Part shown: in pieces, positions 51,842 to 61,154 of the stretch
How the letters are laid out: the number at the start of each line of letters is the position of its first letter
Numbering within the stretch: the stretch's first letter is position 1
Assembly (NCBI GenBank): GCA_913055795.1
Contig: CAJXLA010000003.1
Coordinates: 1 to 64,000 of the forward strand
Origin: an uncultured Alcanivorax sp.
Lineage (GTDB): Bacteria; Pseudomonadota; Gammaproteobacteria; Pseudomonadales; Alcanivoracaceae
Reading direction: 5' to 3'
Length of the DNA stretch: 64,000 nt
The notes under the pieces: generated by a model
The model's input: only the letters and a program-made list of their open reading frames with translations
The model's database searches: none
Told to the model about the DNA's origin: nothing
Program-made: the position numbers and the translations under genes

Positions 51842-53008
51842 ATGCGACACTACCCCACCCTGCAATACGGCCTGGACGAAACCCTGACCGCATTGCGCGA
51901 TACGGTCTATGCCTTTGCCCAAAACGAAATCGCCCCCCGGGCCGCCGAAATCGACGAAACCAACACCTTCCCGGCGGATCTCTGGCCCCGCATGGGCGAG
52001 TTGGGCCTGCTCGGTATCACCGTCGAGGAAGAATACGGTGGCTCGGACATGGGCTATCTGGCCCATGTGATCGCCATGGAGGAAATCAGCCGGGCCTCCG
52101 CGTCCGTGGGCCTGTCCTATGGCGCGCATTCCAATCTCTGCGTTAACCAGATCCGGCTCAACGGCACCGAGGAACAGCGCCGCAAGTATCTGCCCGGCCT
52201 GCTCTCGGGCGAGCAGATCGGGGCGCTGGCCATGAGTGAAACCGGTGCCGGCTCGGACGTGGTGAACATGAAACTGCGCGCGGAACACAAAGGGGATCAT
52301 TATCTGCTCAACGGCAGCAAGATGTGGATTACCAATGGACCGGATGCCCATACCTATGTGATCTACGCCCGAACGGACCCGGACGCCGGCTCCAAAGGCA
52401 TTACCGCCTTTATTGTCGAGCACGATTTTCCCGGTTTCTCGCGCGCGCAGAAACTGGACAAGCTGGGCATGCGCGGTTCCAACACCGGTGAGCTGGTCTT
52501 CGAGGACTGCAAGGTACCCGTGGAAAACGTGCTGGGCGGCGAAGGCCGCGGCGCGGGGGTTCTCATGAGCGGGCTGGACTATGAACGCGCCGTACTCTCG
52601 GGTGGACCCGTCGGGGTCATGCAGGCCTGTCTGGATGAAGTCATCCCCTATGTCCATGAACGCGAACAGTTCGGCCAGCCCATCGGCGAATTCCAGCTGA
52701 TGCAGGCCAAGCTCGCCGACATGTATACCCGGCTGAGTGCGTCGCGCAGCTACCTCTATGCCGTGGCCCAGGCCTGCAACCGGGGCGAGACCCAGCGTAA
52801 GGATGCCGCCGGCTGCATCCTCTTCTGCGCCGAAAACGCCACCCAGCAAGCGCTGGACGCCATCCAGGCCCTGGGCGGCAATGGCTATATCAACGAATAT
52901 CCGACGGGGCGTTATCTTCGGGATGCAAAGCTTTATGAAATTGGAGCCGGTACAAGTGAAATCCGACGTATGCTGATTGGTAGAGAGCTTTTCAATGAGA
53001 CCACGTGA
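51842..53008 (+). CDS. liuA: Isovaleryl-CoA dehydrogenase
   Basis: This enzyme oxidises isovaleryl-CoA to 3-methylcrotonyl-CoA in leucine breakdown. The catalytic Glu248 lies in [15 protein letters not shown], the position specific to isovaleryl-CoA dehydrogenases, and the FAD blocks [10 protein letters not shown] and MWITNG are present. AGGAG fits the second of two adjacent ATGs (51842), giving 388 residues. The last 30 or so codons use many codons rare in the rest of the gene (GGA, ACA, AGT, CGA, AGA, CTT), and a second version of this tail lies 150 bases downstream; the active 3' end may have been replaced. Confidence 0.96.
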   Translation: MRHYPTLQYGLDETLTALRDTVYAFAQNEIAPRAAEIDETNTFPADLWPRMGELGLLGITVEEEYGGSDMGYLAHVIAMEEISRASASVGLSYGAHSNLCVNQIRLNGTEEQRRKYLPGLLSGEQIGALAMSETGAGSDVVNMKLRAEHKGDHYLLNGSKMWITNGPDAHTYVIYARTDPDAGSKGITAFIVEHDFPGFSRAQKLDKLGMRGSNTGELVFEDCKVPVENVLGGEGRGAGVLMSGLDYERAVLSGGPVGVMQACLDEVIPYVHEREQFGQPIGEFQLMQAKLADMYTRLSASRSYLYAVAQACNRGETQRKDAAGCILFCAENATQQALDAIQALGGNGYINEYPTGRYLRDAKLYEIGAGTSEIRRMLIGRELFNETT

Positions 53009-53266
53009 GCACCCGATTCGCTCCAATTCGGCGTAGGCTAACCTCGGCTTTGCCGAGGTTAAGCTCCGAAAGCAGCGTGCTGGAGCCAAATTGGCGCTGG
53101 TACCAGCTTGATCAGACGGATGCTGATTGGAAGGGAACTCTTTGAGGAAACATCGTGAACGCATTTACCAGCACCTATTCGGCGGAGGCTAACCTCGACT
53201 TTGCCGAGGTTAAGCTGCGAAAGGAGCGTGCCGGAGCCAAATCGGTGCCCCTGAACAATCGAAAGG
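52940..53266 (+). repeat. Two ~150-bp units, each an ivd tail plus a palindromic block
   Basis: Unit 1 (52940-53089) has the last 22 codons of liuA, then a block with a perfect hairpin TAACCTCGGC-TTT-GCCGAGGTTA (53039-53061) framed by TTCGG/CCGAA, ending GGAGCCAAATTGG. Unit 2 (53090 to about 53266) repeats the order: a recoded ivd tail with stop, then TAACCTCG...CGAGGTTA and GGAGCCAAATCGG. The period is 150-151 bases. The two blocks are about 75-80% identical. Together they fill most of the 53009-53377 gap between liuA and liuB. Confidence 0.8.
53090..53158 (+). pseudogene. Displaced 3' fragment of an isovaleryl-CoA dehydrogenase gene
   Basis: The frame reads 22 codons of a typical IVD C-terminus, ending [14 protein letters not shown] and a stop. 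Compared with the working liuA tail 150 bases upstream, 13 codons differ synonymously, 3 change the residue (Glu to Leu, Asn to Glu, Thr to Ser) and 6 are identical. No start codon or upstream coding sequence belongs to it; it follows directly on the noncoding palindromic block. The pattern shows that the two tails diverged while both encoded protein. Confidence 0.8.
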
Positions 53267-53277
53267 ATTAGATGGCC

Positions 53278-53333
53278 GTAGGGTGCGCCCATGCGCACCC
53301 TTGCCGAGGACGGTGCGCATGGGCGCACCCTAC
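53278..53333. repeat. Perfect 22-bp inverted repeat, GTAGGGTGCGC type
   Basis: The arms 53278-53299 and 53312-53333 are exact complements (GTAGGGTGCGCCCATGCGC... and its reverse) around a 12-nt loop. It lies 44 bases before the liuB start, so within the liu transcript it would form a very stable hairpin. Palindromes starting GTAGGGTGCG are familiar dispersed elements in many bacteria. It has no T run after it. Confidence 0.85.
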
Positions 53334-53377
53334 AATTTTCGGCTTGCGTCTTTCGTCTTTTTACTGGAGATCCTTTT

Positions 53378-54988
53378 ATGTCCGTAATCAAGAGCCGCGT
53401 CCAGCCCGGCGGCGAGGACTTTGAGAACAACCGCACCCACAACGAGGAGCTGGTAGCGGACCTGAAAAAGGAACTCGACCGCGCGGCCCGGGGCGGTGGC
53501 GACCAGGCGCAGGCGCGGTTGCGCGAACGCGGCAAGCTGCCCGTGCGCGAACGTATTGAACGCTTGCTGGACCCGGGCTCCCCTTTTCTGGAACTGTCGC
53601 CGCTGGCCGCGCGCGATGTCTACGAAGGCGAAGACGTCCCGGCCGCGGGCTGCGTGGGCGGCATCGGCCGCGTCAACGGGCTGGAATGCGTGATCGTGGC
53701 CAATGATCCCACGGTCAAGGGGGGTAGCTATTATCCGCTCACGGTGAAAAAGCATCTGCGTGCCCAGGCCGTGGCGGAAGACAACAACCTGCCCTGCATC
53801 TATCTGGTGGACTCGGGCGGCGCCAACCTGCCCCGCCAGGACGAGGTCTTCCCGGACCGGGATCACTTCGGCCGCATCTTCTTCAACATGGCCAATCTGT
53901 CGGCTCAGGGCATACCCCAGATCGCGGTGGTGGTGGGCTCCTGCACCGCCGGCGGTGCCTATGTCCCCGCCATGGCGGACGAAACCATTATCGTGCGCGA
54001 CCAGGGCACCATCTTTCTCGCCGGACCGCCGCTGGTGAAAGCGGCCACGGGGGAAGACGTAACGGCCGAGGAACTGGGCGGTGCCGTATTGCACACGGAG
54101 CAATCCGGCGTGGCCGATCACCTGGCCGAGAACGAAGATCACGCCCTGCAGCTGGCCCGTCACTGCATCGGCCGTACCAACCGGCGCAAGACCCATCTGC
54201 AGGATACGGCCGAGCCCCGGCCGCCGCGTCATGACCCGAAGGAACTCTACGGCATTATTCCACCGTCCACGCGTCAGGCCATGCCCGCGCGCGAAATCAT
54301 CGCCCGGATCGTGGACGACTCGGAACTGGATGAGTTCAAGGCGCGCTACGGAACCTCCCTGGTCACCGGCTTCGCGCGCATCCACGGCTATCCCGTGGGC
54401 ATTGTCGCCAACGACGGCATCCTGTTTTCCGAATCCGCCACCAAGGGTGCGCACTTCATCGAGCTGTGCAACCAGCGCAAGGTGCCGCTGATCTTTCTGC
54501 AGAACATTACCGGCTTCATGGTGGGCCCGAAATACGAAGCCGAAGGCATCGCCCGGCACGGTGCCAAGATGGTCAATGCCGTCGCCTGCTCCACGGTGCC
54601 CAAATTCACCGTCGTTACCGGCGGCAGCTTTGGCGCGGGCAACTACGGCATGTGCGGGCGCGCCTATGATCCGCGTTTCATGTTTCTCTGGCCCAATGCC
54701 CGGATATCGGTCATGGGCGGCGAACAGGCGGCCAGTGTGCTCACCCAGGTGAAAGAGGCCGCCCTGCGCAAGAAAGGCGAGGTCTGGGACGCCGACGAAG
54801 CGCGCGCATTCCAGCAGCAGATGGTGGAAAAATACGAGGCCATGGCCCATCCCTATTACGCCAGCGCGCGTCTGTGGGACGACGGCGTTATCGATCCGGC
54901 GGACACCCGGGATGTGCTGGGTCTGGCCATTTCCGCCAGCTTGAACGCCCCCATTCCGGATGCGCGCTACGGCGTCTTCCGCATGTAG
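53378..54988 (+). CDS. liuB: 3-Methylcrotonyl-CoA carboxylase, carboxyltransferase (beta) subunit
   Basis: This subunit moves CO2 from biotin to 3-methylcrotonyl-CoA, giving 3-methylglutaconyl-CoA. The 536-residue protein has the two crotonase-like carboxyltransferase domains: [19 protein letters not shown] and [15 protein letters not shown] in the first, and [29 protein letters not shown] and [20 protein letters not shown] in the second, all typical of MCC beta. ATG 53378 follows CTGGAGA; the ORF-track start runs into the inverted repeat. It is separated from liuA by the 369-base repeat region but from liuC by only 11 bases. Confidence 0.96.
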   Translation: MSVIKSRVQPGGEDFENNRTHNEELVADLKKELDRAARGGGDQAQARLRERGKLPVRERIERLLDPGSPFLELSPLAARDVYEGEDVPAAGCVGGIGRVNGLECVIVANDPTVKGGSYYPLTVKKHLRAQAVAEDNNLPCIYLVDSGGANLPRQDEVFPDRDHFGRIFFNMANLSAQGIPQIAVVVGSCTAGGAYVPAMADETIIVRDQGTIFLAGPPLVKAATGEDVTAEELGGAVLHTEQSGVADHLAENEDHALQLARHCIGRTNRRKTHLQDTAEPRPPRHDPKELYGIIPPSTRQAMPAREIIARIVDDSELDEFKARYGTSLVTGFARIHGYPVGIVANDGILFSESATKGAHFIELCNQRKVPLIFLQNITGFMVGPKYEAEGIARHGAKMVNAVACSTVPKFTVVTGGSFGAGNYGMCGRAYDPRFMFLWPNARISVMGGEQAASVLTQVKEAALRKKGEVWDADEARAFQQQMVEKYEAMAHPYYASARLWDDGVIDPADTRDVLGLAISASLNAPIPDARYGVFRM

Positions 54989-54999
54989 GAGTCCGATTC

Positions 55000-55797
55000 A
55001 TGAGCGTTGATTTCACCATCGACGGCGACATTGCCCGGATCACCGTGGACCGGGACGACAAGCGCAACGCCTTTGACGCCGACATCATCGGCGAATTGAC
55101 CCGTTCACTGGACCAGGTGGCGCAATATCCGGAAGTGCGCGCCGTGGTGCTGGGCGGCGCGGGCAAGCATTTCAGTGCCGGCGCCGACCTCGCCTGGATG
55201 CGTGCCATGGCGGACATGGATCATGACGACAATATCGCCGATGCGCGGCGCCTGGCAGCCCTCATGGACGCCATCGACCAGTGTCCGCGTCCGGTGGTGG
55301 TCCGGGTTCAGGGGGCCGCCTTCGGCGGCGCGCTGGGCCTCATCTGTGCCGCTGATATTGCCGTGGCGAGCGACGACGCGCGCTTTTGTCTCAGCGAGGT
55401 ACGCCTGGGCATTCTGCCCGCGGTGATCGCCCCCTATGTGGTGCGTGCACTGGGCCAGCGCCAGGCGCGGCGGTTCTTCATGACCGCGGAGGTCATCCCG
55501 GCGGCAACGGCGGAACAGCTTTCGCTGGTGCACAAGGTGGTTCCCCGCGACCAACTGGATGACACCGTGGACGAACAACTGAATCTGCTGCGCGGCGGCG
55601 CACCCGGTGCTCAGTGCCGGGCCCGGGAACTGGTGGAACGGGTCGCGCACGGGCCTGTTGATGAATCCATGCGCGATTACACCGCTGGATTGATCGCCGA
55701 ACTGCGCGACGCCGACGAGGGCCGGGAAGGTCTGTCCGCTTTCCTGGAAAAGCGAACCCCGAAGTGGCGTGCGAGCAGCCGGGAGAACGAATCATGA
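55000..55797 (+). CDS. liuC: Methylglutaconyl-CoA hydratase
   Basis: LiuC hydrates 3-methylglutaconyl-CoA to HMG-CoA. The 265-residue crotonase-fold protein has the oxyanion segment HFSAGADLAWMRAMA, with AWMR typical of this hydratase, and GAAFGGALGLICAADIAVA, followed by FCLSEVRLGILPAVIAPYV with a catalytic Glu. The start at 55000 follows GTAGGAGTCC; the ORF-track start lies within liuB. The stop overlaps the liuD start (ATGA). Confidence 0.94.
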   Translation: MSVDFTIDGDIARITVDRDDKRNAFDADIIGELTRSLDQVAQYPEVRAVVLGGAGKHFSAGADLAWMRAMADMDHDDNIADARRLAALMDAIDQCPRPVVVRVQGAAFGGALGLICAADIAVASDDARFCLSEVRLGILPAVIAPYVVRALGQRQARRFFMTAEVIPAATAEQLSLVHKVVPRDQLDDTVDEQLNLLRGGAPGAQCRARELVERVAHGPVDESMRDYTAGLIAELRDADEGREGLSAFLEKRTPKWRASSRENES

Positions 55798-57755
55798 TCC
55801 GCAAGGTGCTTATTGCCAATCGGGGCGAAATCGCACGCCGGGTTCTGCGCACCTGCCGCGAACAGGGGCTGGCGACGGTGGCGGTGTATTCCGATGGGGA
55901 TGAACAGCTGCCCCATGTGCGCGAAGCCGACGAGGCGGTCCGGCTGGGTCCGGCCCGCGCCGCCGAAAGCTACCTGGATACCGACCGGATCCTGGCGGCC
56001 GCCCGGGATACCGGCGCGGACGCCATCCATCCCGGCTATGGTTTTCTCTCGGAGAACGCGGATTTCGTGGAGGCCTGTCAGCAGGCGGGGCTCATCTTCG
56101 TGGGCCCGCCGGCCCGCGCAATCCGGCTCATGGGCGACAAGGCCGAGGCCCGCCGGCGCATGGCGGACAGCGGCGTCCCCGTGTTGCCGGGCATGGATCA
56201 GCCGCAGGCCGACGACGCCAGCCTGCGCGACGCCGCCGGCGAAGTCGGCTATCCCCTGCTGATCAAGGCCGTGGCGGGTGGCGGCGGCAAGGGCATGCGG
56301 ATCGTGCATGACGCCGAGTCCTTCGATACCGAGCTGGCCGCCGCGCGCCGGGAGGCTCGGGGCGCATTCGGGGATGAGCGCATGCTGCTGGAGCGCTATC
56401 TGCCCAGTGCCCGCCACGTGGAAGTCCAGGTCTTCATGGACCGTCAGGGACAGGCGGTGCATCTGTATGAGCGTGACTGCTCCGTACAGCGCCGGCACCA
56501 GAAAATCATCGAGGAGGCCCCGGCGCCAGGCTTGTCCCATGAGCAGCGCGAGGCCATGGGCGCGGCGGCGGTACGCGCCGCCGAGGCCATCGGCTATGAA
56601 GGCGCGGGCACGGTGGAGTTCCTGTTGGCCCCGGACGGCGAGTTCTTCTTCATGGAGATGAATACCCGGCTACAGGTGGAACATCCGGTCACCGAGCTGA
56701 TCACCGGCCAGGACCTGGTGGCCTGGCAATTGCGGGTGGCGGACGGCCTCGCCCTGCCCCTGGATCAGGGCGAGATCCCGCTGGAAGGTGCCGCCATGGA
56801 AGTGCGGGTCTATGCCGAGGATCCGGCCCGGGGTTTTCTGCCTTCAGCGGGCACCCTGACGCGCGCCGATTGGCCTCGCGCGCACGCGCGCGTGGATACC
56901 GGTTTCGAGCAGGGCGATACCGTCTCGGATCACTATGACCCCATGGTGGCCAAGATCATTGCCCATGGCGGCGACCGGGCCGGTGCGCGGCGGCAGCTCG
57001 GCCGGGCCTTGCGGCAGACCCGGCTTACCGGCATCCGGCACAATCTGGACTTTCTGCTGCGGGTGCTGGAAAGCGAGCCCTTTGCGGCCGCGCAGCTGGA
57101 TACGCGGCTGCTCGAGCTCCATGGCGAGCTGCTGGACGTACCGGAACCGGAGCCGAAGCTCCTGCTCGCGGCCGCGGCCCTGAGCGAACAACGCCGGCGC
57201 CAGGGTCCGGAAACGGATCCCTGGTCCTCGCTGACCGGGTGGCGGCCGCTGGGCGAACGGCGCTTTACACTGCGACTGGCGCTGGAAGACGACACGCATC
57301 TGGTCTCGCTGGTCACGCGGAACGACGGTCACTGGCTCGACATTGACGGCGAGGCCCATGCATTCGGCCATCGGACCACCGAGGGACTGGACCGGATCGA
57401 AGTGGCTGATCAGCGGCTGGTCTTTACCAGCGCCCCGACATCGACGGGGACGGTGATCTTTGTCGATGCCCGACCCTGGGCGGTGGCGGTGGATCCGCCG
57501 CTGGAACAGCTGGAAAGCGATGACCGCGGGGACACGCCCTTTGTCGCCCCCATGAGCGGTACCGTGGTGAGCTGCCATGTGGACGCCGGCGAGACCGTGG
57601 ACACCGGTCAGGCGGTGATCACACTGGAAGCCATGAAAATGGAAAACACCCTCCATGCCCCCGGCCCGGGCACGGTAACGGCACTACCCTTCGGCGAGGG
57701 CGACAGTGTCCGCGAAGGCGATTTGCTGGTGGAATTTGAAGCGGAGGCGCAATGA
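55794..57755 (+). CDS. liuD: 3-Methylcrotonyl-CoA carboxylase, biotin-containing (alpha) subunit
   Basis: The 653-residue protein has a biotin carboxylase domain (1-445: KVLIANRGEIARRV, AGGGGKGMRIV, RDCSVQRRHQKIIEEAP, EMNTRLQVEHPVTE), a middle domain, and a biotinyl domain with EAMKMEN, Lys615 being the attachment site. This order is that of 3-methylcrotonyl-CoA carboxylase alpha subunits, and the cluster confirms it. The start ATG 55794 overlaps the liuC stop; the stop overlaps the next gene. Confidence 0.96.
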   Translation: MIRKVLIANRGEIARRVLRTCREQGLATVAVYSDGDEQLPHVREADEAVRLGPARAAESYLDTDRILAAARDTGADAIHPGYGFLSENADFVEACQQAGLIFVGPPARAIRLMGDKAEARRRMADSGVPVLPGMDQPQADDASLRDAAGEVGYPLLIKAVAGGGGKGMRIVHDAESFDTELAAARREARGAFGDERMLLERYLPSARHVEVQVFMDRQGQAVHLYERDCSVQRRHQKIIEEAPAPGLSHEQREAMGAAAVRAAEAIGYEGAGTVEFLLAPDGEFFFMEMNTRLQVEHPVTELITGQDLVAWQLRVADGLALPLDQGEIPLEGAAMEVRVYAEDPARGFLPSAGTLTRADWPRAHARVDTGFEQGDTVSDHYDPMVAKIIAHGGDRAGARRQLGRALRQTRLTGIRHNLDFLLRVLESEPFAAAQLDTRLLELHGELLDVPEPEPKLLLAAAALSEQRRRQGPETDPWSSLTGWRPLGERRFTLRLALEDDTHLVSLVTRNDGHWLDIDGEAHAFGHRTTEGLDRIEVADQRLVFTSAPTSTGTVIFVDARPWAVAVDPPLEQLESDDRGDTPFVAPMSGTVVSCHVDAGETVDTGQAVITLEAMKMENTLHAPGPGTVTALPFGEGDSVREGDLLVEFEAEAQ

Positions 57756-59692
57756 CTGAACTGCTCTGGAGTCCGGACGAAAGCCGTATCGCCAACGCGA
57801 AGATGAGCGCGTTTCGCTCGGCGGCGGAGCAAGTCAGCGGCCGCGATCTGACGCGCTATGCGGATCTGCACCAATGGTCGGTGGAGCATCCGGAACATTT
57901 CTGGCGTCTTGTCCTGGATTTCTGCGGCCTGACCTATGAGGGCGCGCCCGAGCCGGTCCAGGTGCCGGCGGAACGTTTCGAGGACACGAGCTGGTTTCCT
58001 GAAATACGCCTGAATTTCGCGGAAAACCTGCTGCAACGCCGCGATTCCGGCACAGCCGTGGTGGCAATCCAGGAAAACGGCGACCGCCAGAGCCTTGGCT
58101 GGCATGATCTCTATATCGCCGCCGGCCAGGTGGCCGCCCAGTTGCACGATGCGGGCATCCGGCCCGGCGACCGGGTAGCCGGCTATCTGCCCAACCGCAT
58201 CGAGACCCTGGTAGCCGCGCTGGGGGCGGCCTGGATCGGCGCCGTCTGGTCGTCGTGCTCGCCGGATTTCGGCGTTCAGGGTGTGCTGGACCGTTTCGGC
58301 CAGATTGAACCCCGGGTGCTCTTCGTCTGCAGCGGCTACCACTACAACGGCCACTGGATCGACATGGCCGAACGGGTCGACGCCGTGCGCGCGGAACTGC
58401 AGCCGGAACTCATGGTGCAGATTCCGGCGGGTGAACCGGAGCTGCCCGGCGCGCTGGACTGGCGCCAGTGGCTCGACGGCGCGGGCCAGCCACCGGCCAT
58501 GGCGCGGCTGCCCTTTGATCATCCGCTCTACATCCTCTATTCCTCCGGCACCACGGGCCGGCCCAAGTGTATCGTGCACGGCGCCGGCGGCACCCTCGTC
58601 CAGCACGCCAAGGAGCTGCAACTTCACACGGATCTGCACAGCGAGGACTGCTTTTTCTACTTTACCACCTGTGGCTGGATGATGTGGAACTGGCTGGTGT
58701 CCGGCCTGCAGACCGGTGCCACCCTGGTGCTCTATGACGGCAGCCCGGCGTATCCGGACATTACACGCCTGCTGGATCTGGTGGACGCCGAAGGCATTAC
58801 CCACTTCGGCACCTCGGCGAAATTCATTCAGGCGCTGGAGAAAAACGGCGCACAGCCCATCAAAAGCCATGATCTGAGCAGTCTGCGCACCCTGCTGTCC
58901 ACCGGCTCGCCCCTGCTGCACGAAAGCTATGACTACATCTATGAGCAGATCAAGTCCGACATCCTGGTGAGCTCCATTTCCGGCGGCACGGATATCGTGT
59001 CCTGTTTCGCCCTGGGCCATCCCCTGCTCCCCGTCTATCGGGGCGAACTCCAGTGTCCCGGGCTTGGCATGGACGTGGCCGTTTTCAATGAGCACGGCGA
59101 GAGCGTGGAAGGTGAAAAAGGGGAGCTCGTCTGCCGACGGCCCTTCCCCTGCGCACCGGTCTATTTCTGGAACGATCCGGGCAATCAGCGCTTCCATCGC
59201 GCTTACTTCTCCACCTTCGACAATATCTGGGCCCATGGCGACTATGCCGAAGTCGTCCGCCACCAAGACCATCGCGGCCTGGTCATTCACGGACGCTCCG
59301 ACGCGGTGCTCAACCCCGGCGGTGTGCGTATCGGCACGGCCGAGATCTATCGCCAGGTGGAGACCCTGCCCGAAATCCGCGAAAGCATTGTGGTGGGTCA
59401 GCAATGGCACGGCGATGTCCGGGTGGTGCTCTTCGTCGTCCCCCAACCGGACGTCGAACTCGACGATGCGCTGCGCGAACGGATCCGCTCGACGATCCGC
59501 GAAGGCGCCAGTCCCCGGCATGTGCCCGCGCGCATCCTGGACGTACCGGAAATTCCACGGACCATCAGCGGCAAACTCGTGGAGCTCGCCGTGCGCCAGG
59601 TCATCCATGGTGAAACCGTGGACAACCGCAATGCTCTGGCGAACCCCGAAGCGCTGGACTGGTTCGCTAATCGGGACGAGCTCAGGCAGTAA
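57752..59692 (+). CDS. aacS: Acetoacetyl-CoA synthetase
   Basis: This 646-residue ANL adenylating enzyme activates acetoacetate to acetoacetyl-CoA. It has the ATP-binding YILYSSGTTGRPKCIVH, the long N-terminal region beginning LWSPDESRIANAKMSAF, the block TTCGWMMWNWLVSGL and SISGGTDIVSCF characteristic of acetoacetyl-CoA synthetases, and the C-terminal Lys in RTISGKLVE. It overlaps liuD by four bases. Acetoacetate is the product of HMG-CoA lyase, the last leucine step, so this gene connects leucine carbon to thiolysis; the lyase itself is not in the cluster. Confidence 0.93.
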   Translation: MTELLWSPDESRIANAKMSAFRSAAEQVSGRDLTRYADLHQWSVEHPEHFWRLVLDFCGLTYEGAPEPVQVPAERFEDTSWFPEIRLNFAENLLQRRDSGTAVVAIQENGDRQSLGWHDLYIAAGQVAAQLHDAGIRPGDRVAGYLPNRIETLVAALGAAWIGAVWSSCSPDFGVQGVLDRFGQIEPRVLFVCSGYHYNGHWIDMAERVDAVRAELQPELMVQIPAGEPELPGALDWRQWLDGAGQPPAMARLPFDHPLYILYSSGTTGRPKCIVHGAGGTLVQHAKELQLHTDLHSEDCFFYFTTCGWMMWNWLVSGLQTGATLVLYDGSPAYPDITRLLDLVDAEGITHFGTSAKFIQALEKNGAQPIKSHDLSSLRTLLSTGSPLLHESYDYIYEQIKSDILVSSISGGTDIVSCFALGHPLLPVYRGELQCPGLGMDVAVFNEHGESVEGEKGELVCRRPFPCAPVYFWNDPGNQRFHRAYFSTFDNIWAHGDYAEVVRHQDHRGLVIHGRSDAVLNPGGVRIGTAEIYRQVETLPEIRESIVVGQQWHGDVRVVLFVVPQPDVELDDALRERIRSTIREGASPRHVPARILDVPEIPRTISGKLVELAVRQVIHGETVDNRNALANPEALDWFANRDELRQ

Positions 59693-59815
59693 AAGCCCTC
59701 CCCTGGCGTTGTACGCTCGTGCCGTCACCGCCTTACAAAAGGGTCACATTTACGAATTGACGCCGCCCGACAAAAAAGCAACATAGTAGGAAGTTATGTC
59801 CAATTCTTTATTCTG

Positions 59816-61105
59816 ATGCTGAAAACAAAGCCCCAAATGCAACAACTTGCATATGCGCTCGTGCTCTGCATGGGGCTGATTCTTGCCAGTGGCGCCCGTG
59901 GGCAGATACTCCAGATTCCCGCGGACAAGCTGGCCGACCTTGTGGGCGAGCCCAGCAGCCCCTACAGTTTTTTTGCCGTCCAGGACGGCGAGCTCGAGCC
60001 CGTACCCCATCAATGGATGCGTTTCAGCACAGCCGGTTATCCGGCTTTCACCAGTGATCCGCAAACCGAACGCCAACCTCATGACGGCCAGATCCGCAGC
60101 GCGGATCGCTTGCTCTTGCGTCGGGAAGACGGGGGGCCACCGCTGCGTGACACACCTCGAATGGGCAACCTGGTGGGAGAACTGGTAGTAGACTATCCCG
60201 ATGACACCCTGGTGTTCTATGTGATGAAGAACGCCTACCGTCAGGCCACCAAACGTTATGTGAAGTTCGATCGCGATCAGATGGTCATCAAGTCGACGGA
60301 CTATTCGTTGAGCATGGCGCCGGACAATATGCTGATCTGGCGCGATTTCCACTATCGCGGTTACGAGCAGCCTTCCGGCGAACGTCAAAGCATTCTCGAT
60401 TCCCTCAAAATCCGCATGGGCGCGGGGTTGTTCACCCGGGACAATCGAATAACCATGACCAACCGGAATCTCGACCCGACCATCGAGAGCATGGTGCGCG
60501 GCCCCCTGGCCTGGGCCCTTCATGCCACCACCCGCGTCAAGGTCGCGGGCGTCACCGTGCTCAAGATCAATAACTATTTTCTCATCATGCCCACCCAGAC
60601 CGATATTCACAGTCGCTTTACCCTGCCCGGCGTGGCTCGCACCGTGATCAACAATCCGTCGCTGTCGATCTCGCTGGACGGCAACAAACTGCTGGGCGGC
60701 AAGCTGAAAACGAGCTGGACCGGCGAACGCATGGCCGAGGTGGACGGACGTGTCTCCGGCGAAGAAGAACAGATGCGCGGCGCTCCCCTGGAAAAGGATA
60801 ACTGGATCTGGTTCAGCAGCGGCCGCGGCTTCGATGTGCTGGCCCGCCTGGCCTTCCGCGATGGTGCCTCCGTGCCCGCTCATCTGCTCTATCAGGATAG
60901 CCTGAAAAAGACCAACAAACCGGAACGCTTTCCCGGCCAGCTGCCTAATGTGGGCTTTACCATGAATGAACTGCCTATCGGGGAGGAATTCTATTTCCTG
61001 ACGCGGCTATATTTCAGCGGCGACAGCGAGGGCATGGATGCGCGCCGGTATGCGGATCACATCCTGACCGACCCCGAAATCCTGTTTCAGACCACCTCCG
61101 AGTGA
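59816..61105 (+). CDS. Exported protein of unknown function
   Basis: I do not recognise this 429-residue protein. It has a signal peptide (LAYALVLCMGLILASGARG, cleavage near 29), no other membrane helix and hardly any Cys, and is predicted to be mostly beta-strand with several Trp/Tyr/Phe-rich strands. A segment near 60-100 (PHQWMRFS ... DGQIRSADRLLLRREDGG) resembles domains I have seen in other exported proteins where a DGxLDxxDELV loop follows PxQxD. It starts at ATG 59816 or eight codons later (MQQLAYAL). It stands alone between aacS and the GMC module, with TTGACG at 59757 as a possible -35. Confidence 0.65.
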   Translation: MLKTKPQMQQLAYALVLCMGLILASGARGQILQIPADKLADLVGEPSSPYSFFAVQDGELEPVPHQWMRFSTAGYPAFTSDPQTERQPHDGQIRSADRLLLRREDGGPPLRDTPRMGNLVGELVVDYPDDTLVFYVMKNAYRQATKRYVKFDRDQMVIKSTDYSLSMAPDNMLIWRDFHYRGYEQPSGERQSILDSLKIRMGAGLFTRDNRITMTNRNLDPTIESMVRGPLAWALHATTRVKVAGVTVLKINNYFLIMPTQTDIHSRFTLPGVARTVINNPSLSISLDGNKLLGGKLKTSWTGERMAEVDGRVSGEEEQMRGAPLEKDNWIWFSSGRGFDVLARLAFRDGASVPAHLLYQDSLKKTNKPERFPGQLPNVGFTMNELPIGEEFYFLTRLYFSGDSEGMDARRYADHILTDPEILFQTTSE

Positions 61106-61154
61106 CGGTTCCGGGCTCCGCGCGTAACGTCTCACATCACAAGCGGGGTGCTGA

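Noticed and set aside
52940-53266. CRISPR-like or minisatellite array at the liuA-liuB junction
   Set aside because: Only two units, each containing coding sequence, with 20-25% divergence and no spacers.
53009-53377. A small protein gene between liuA and liuB
   Set aside because: The only meaningful frame is the 22-codon ivd tail, which has no start codon or ribosome-binding site.
57608-59728. 706-residue minus-strand ORF
   Set aside because: Shadow of acetoacetyl-CoA synthetase.
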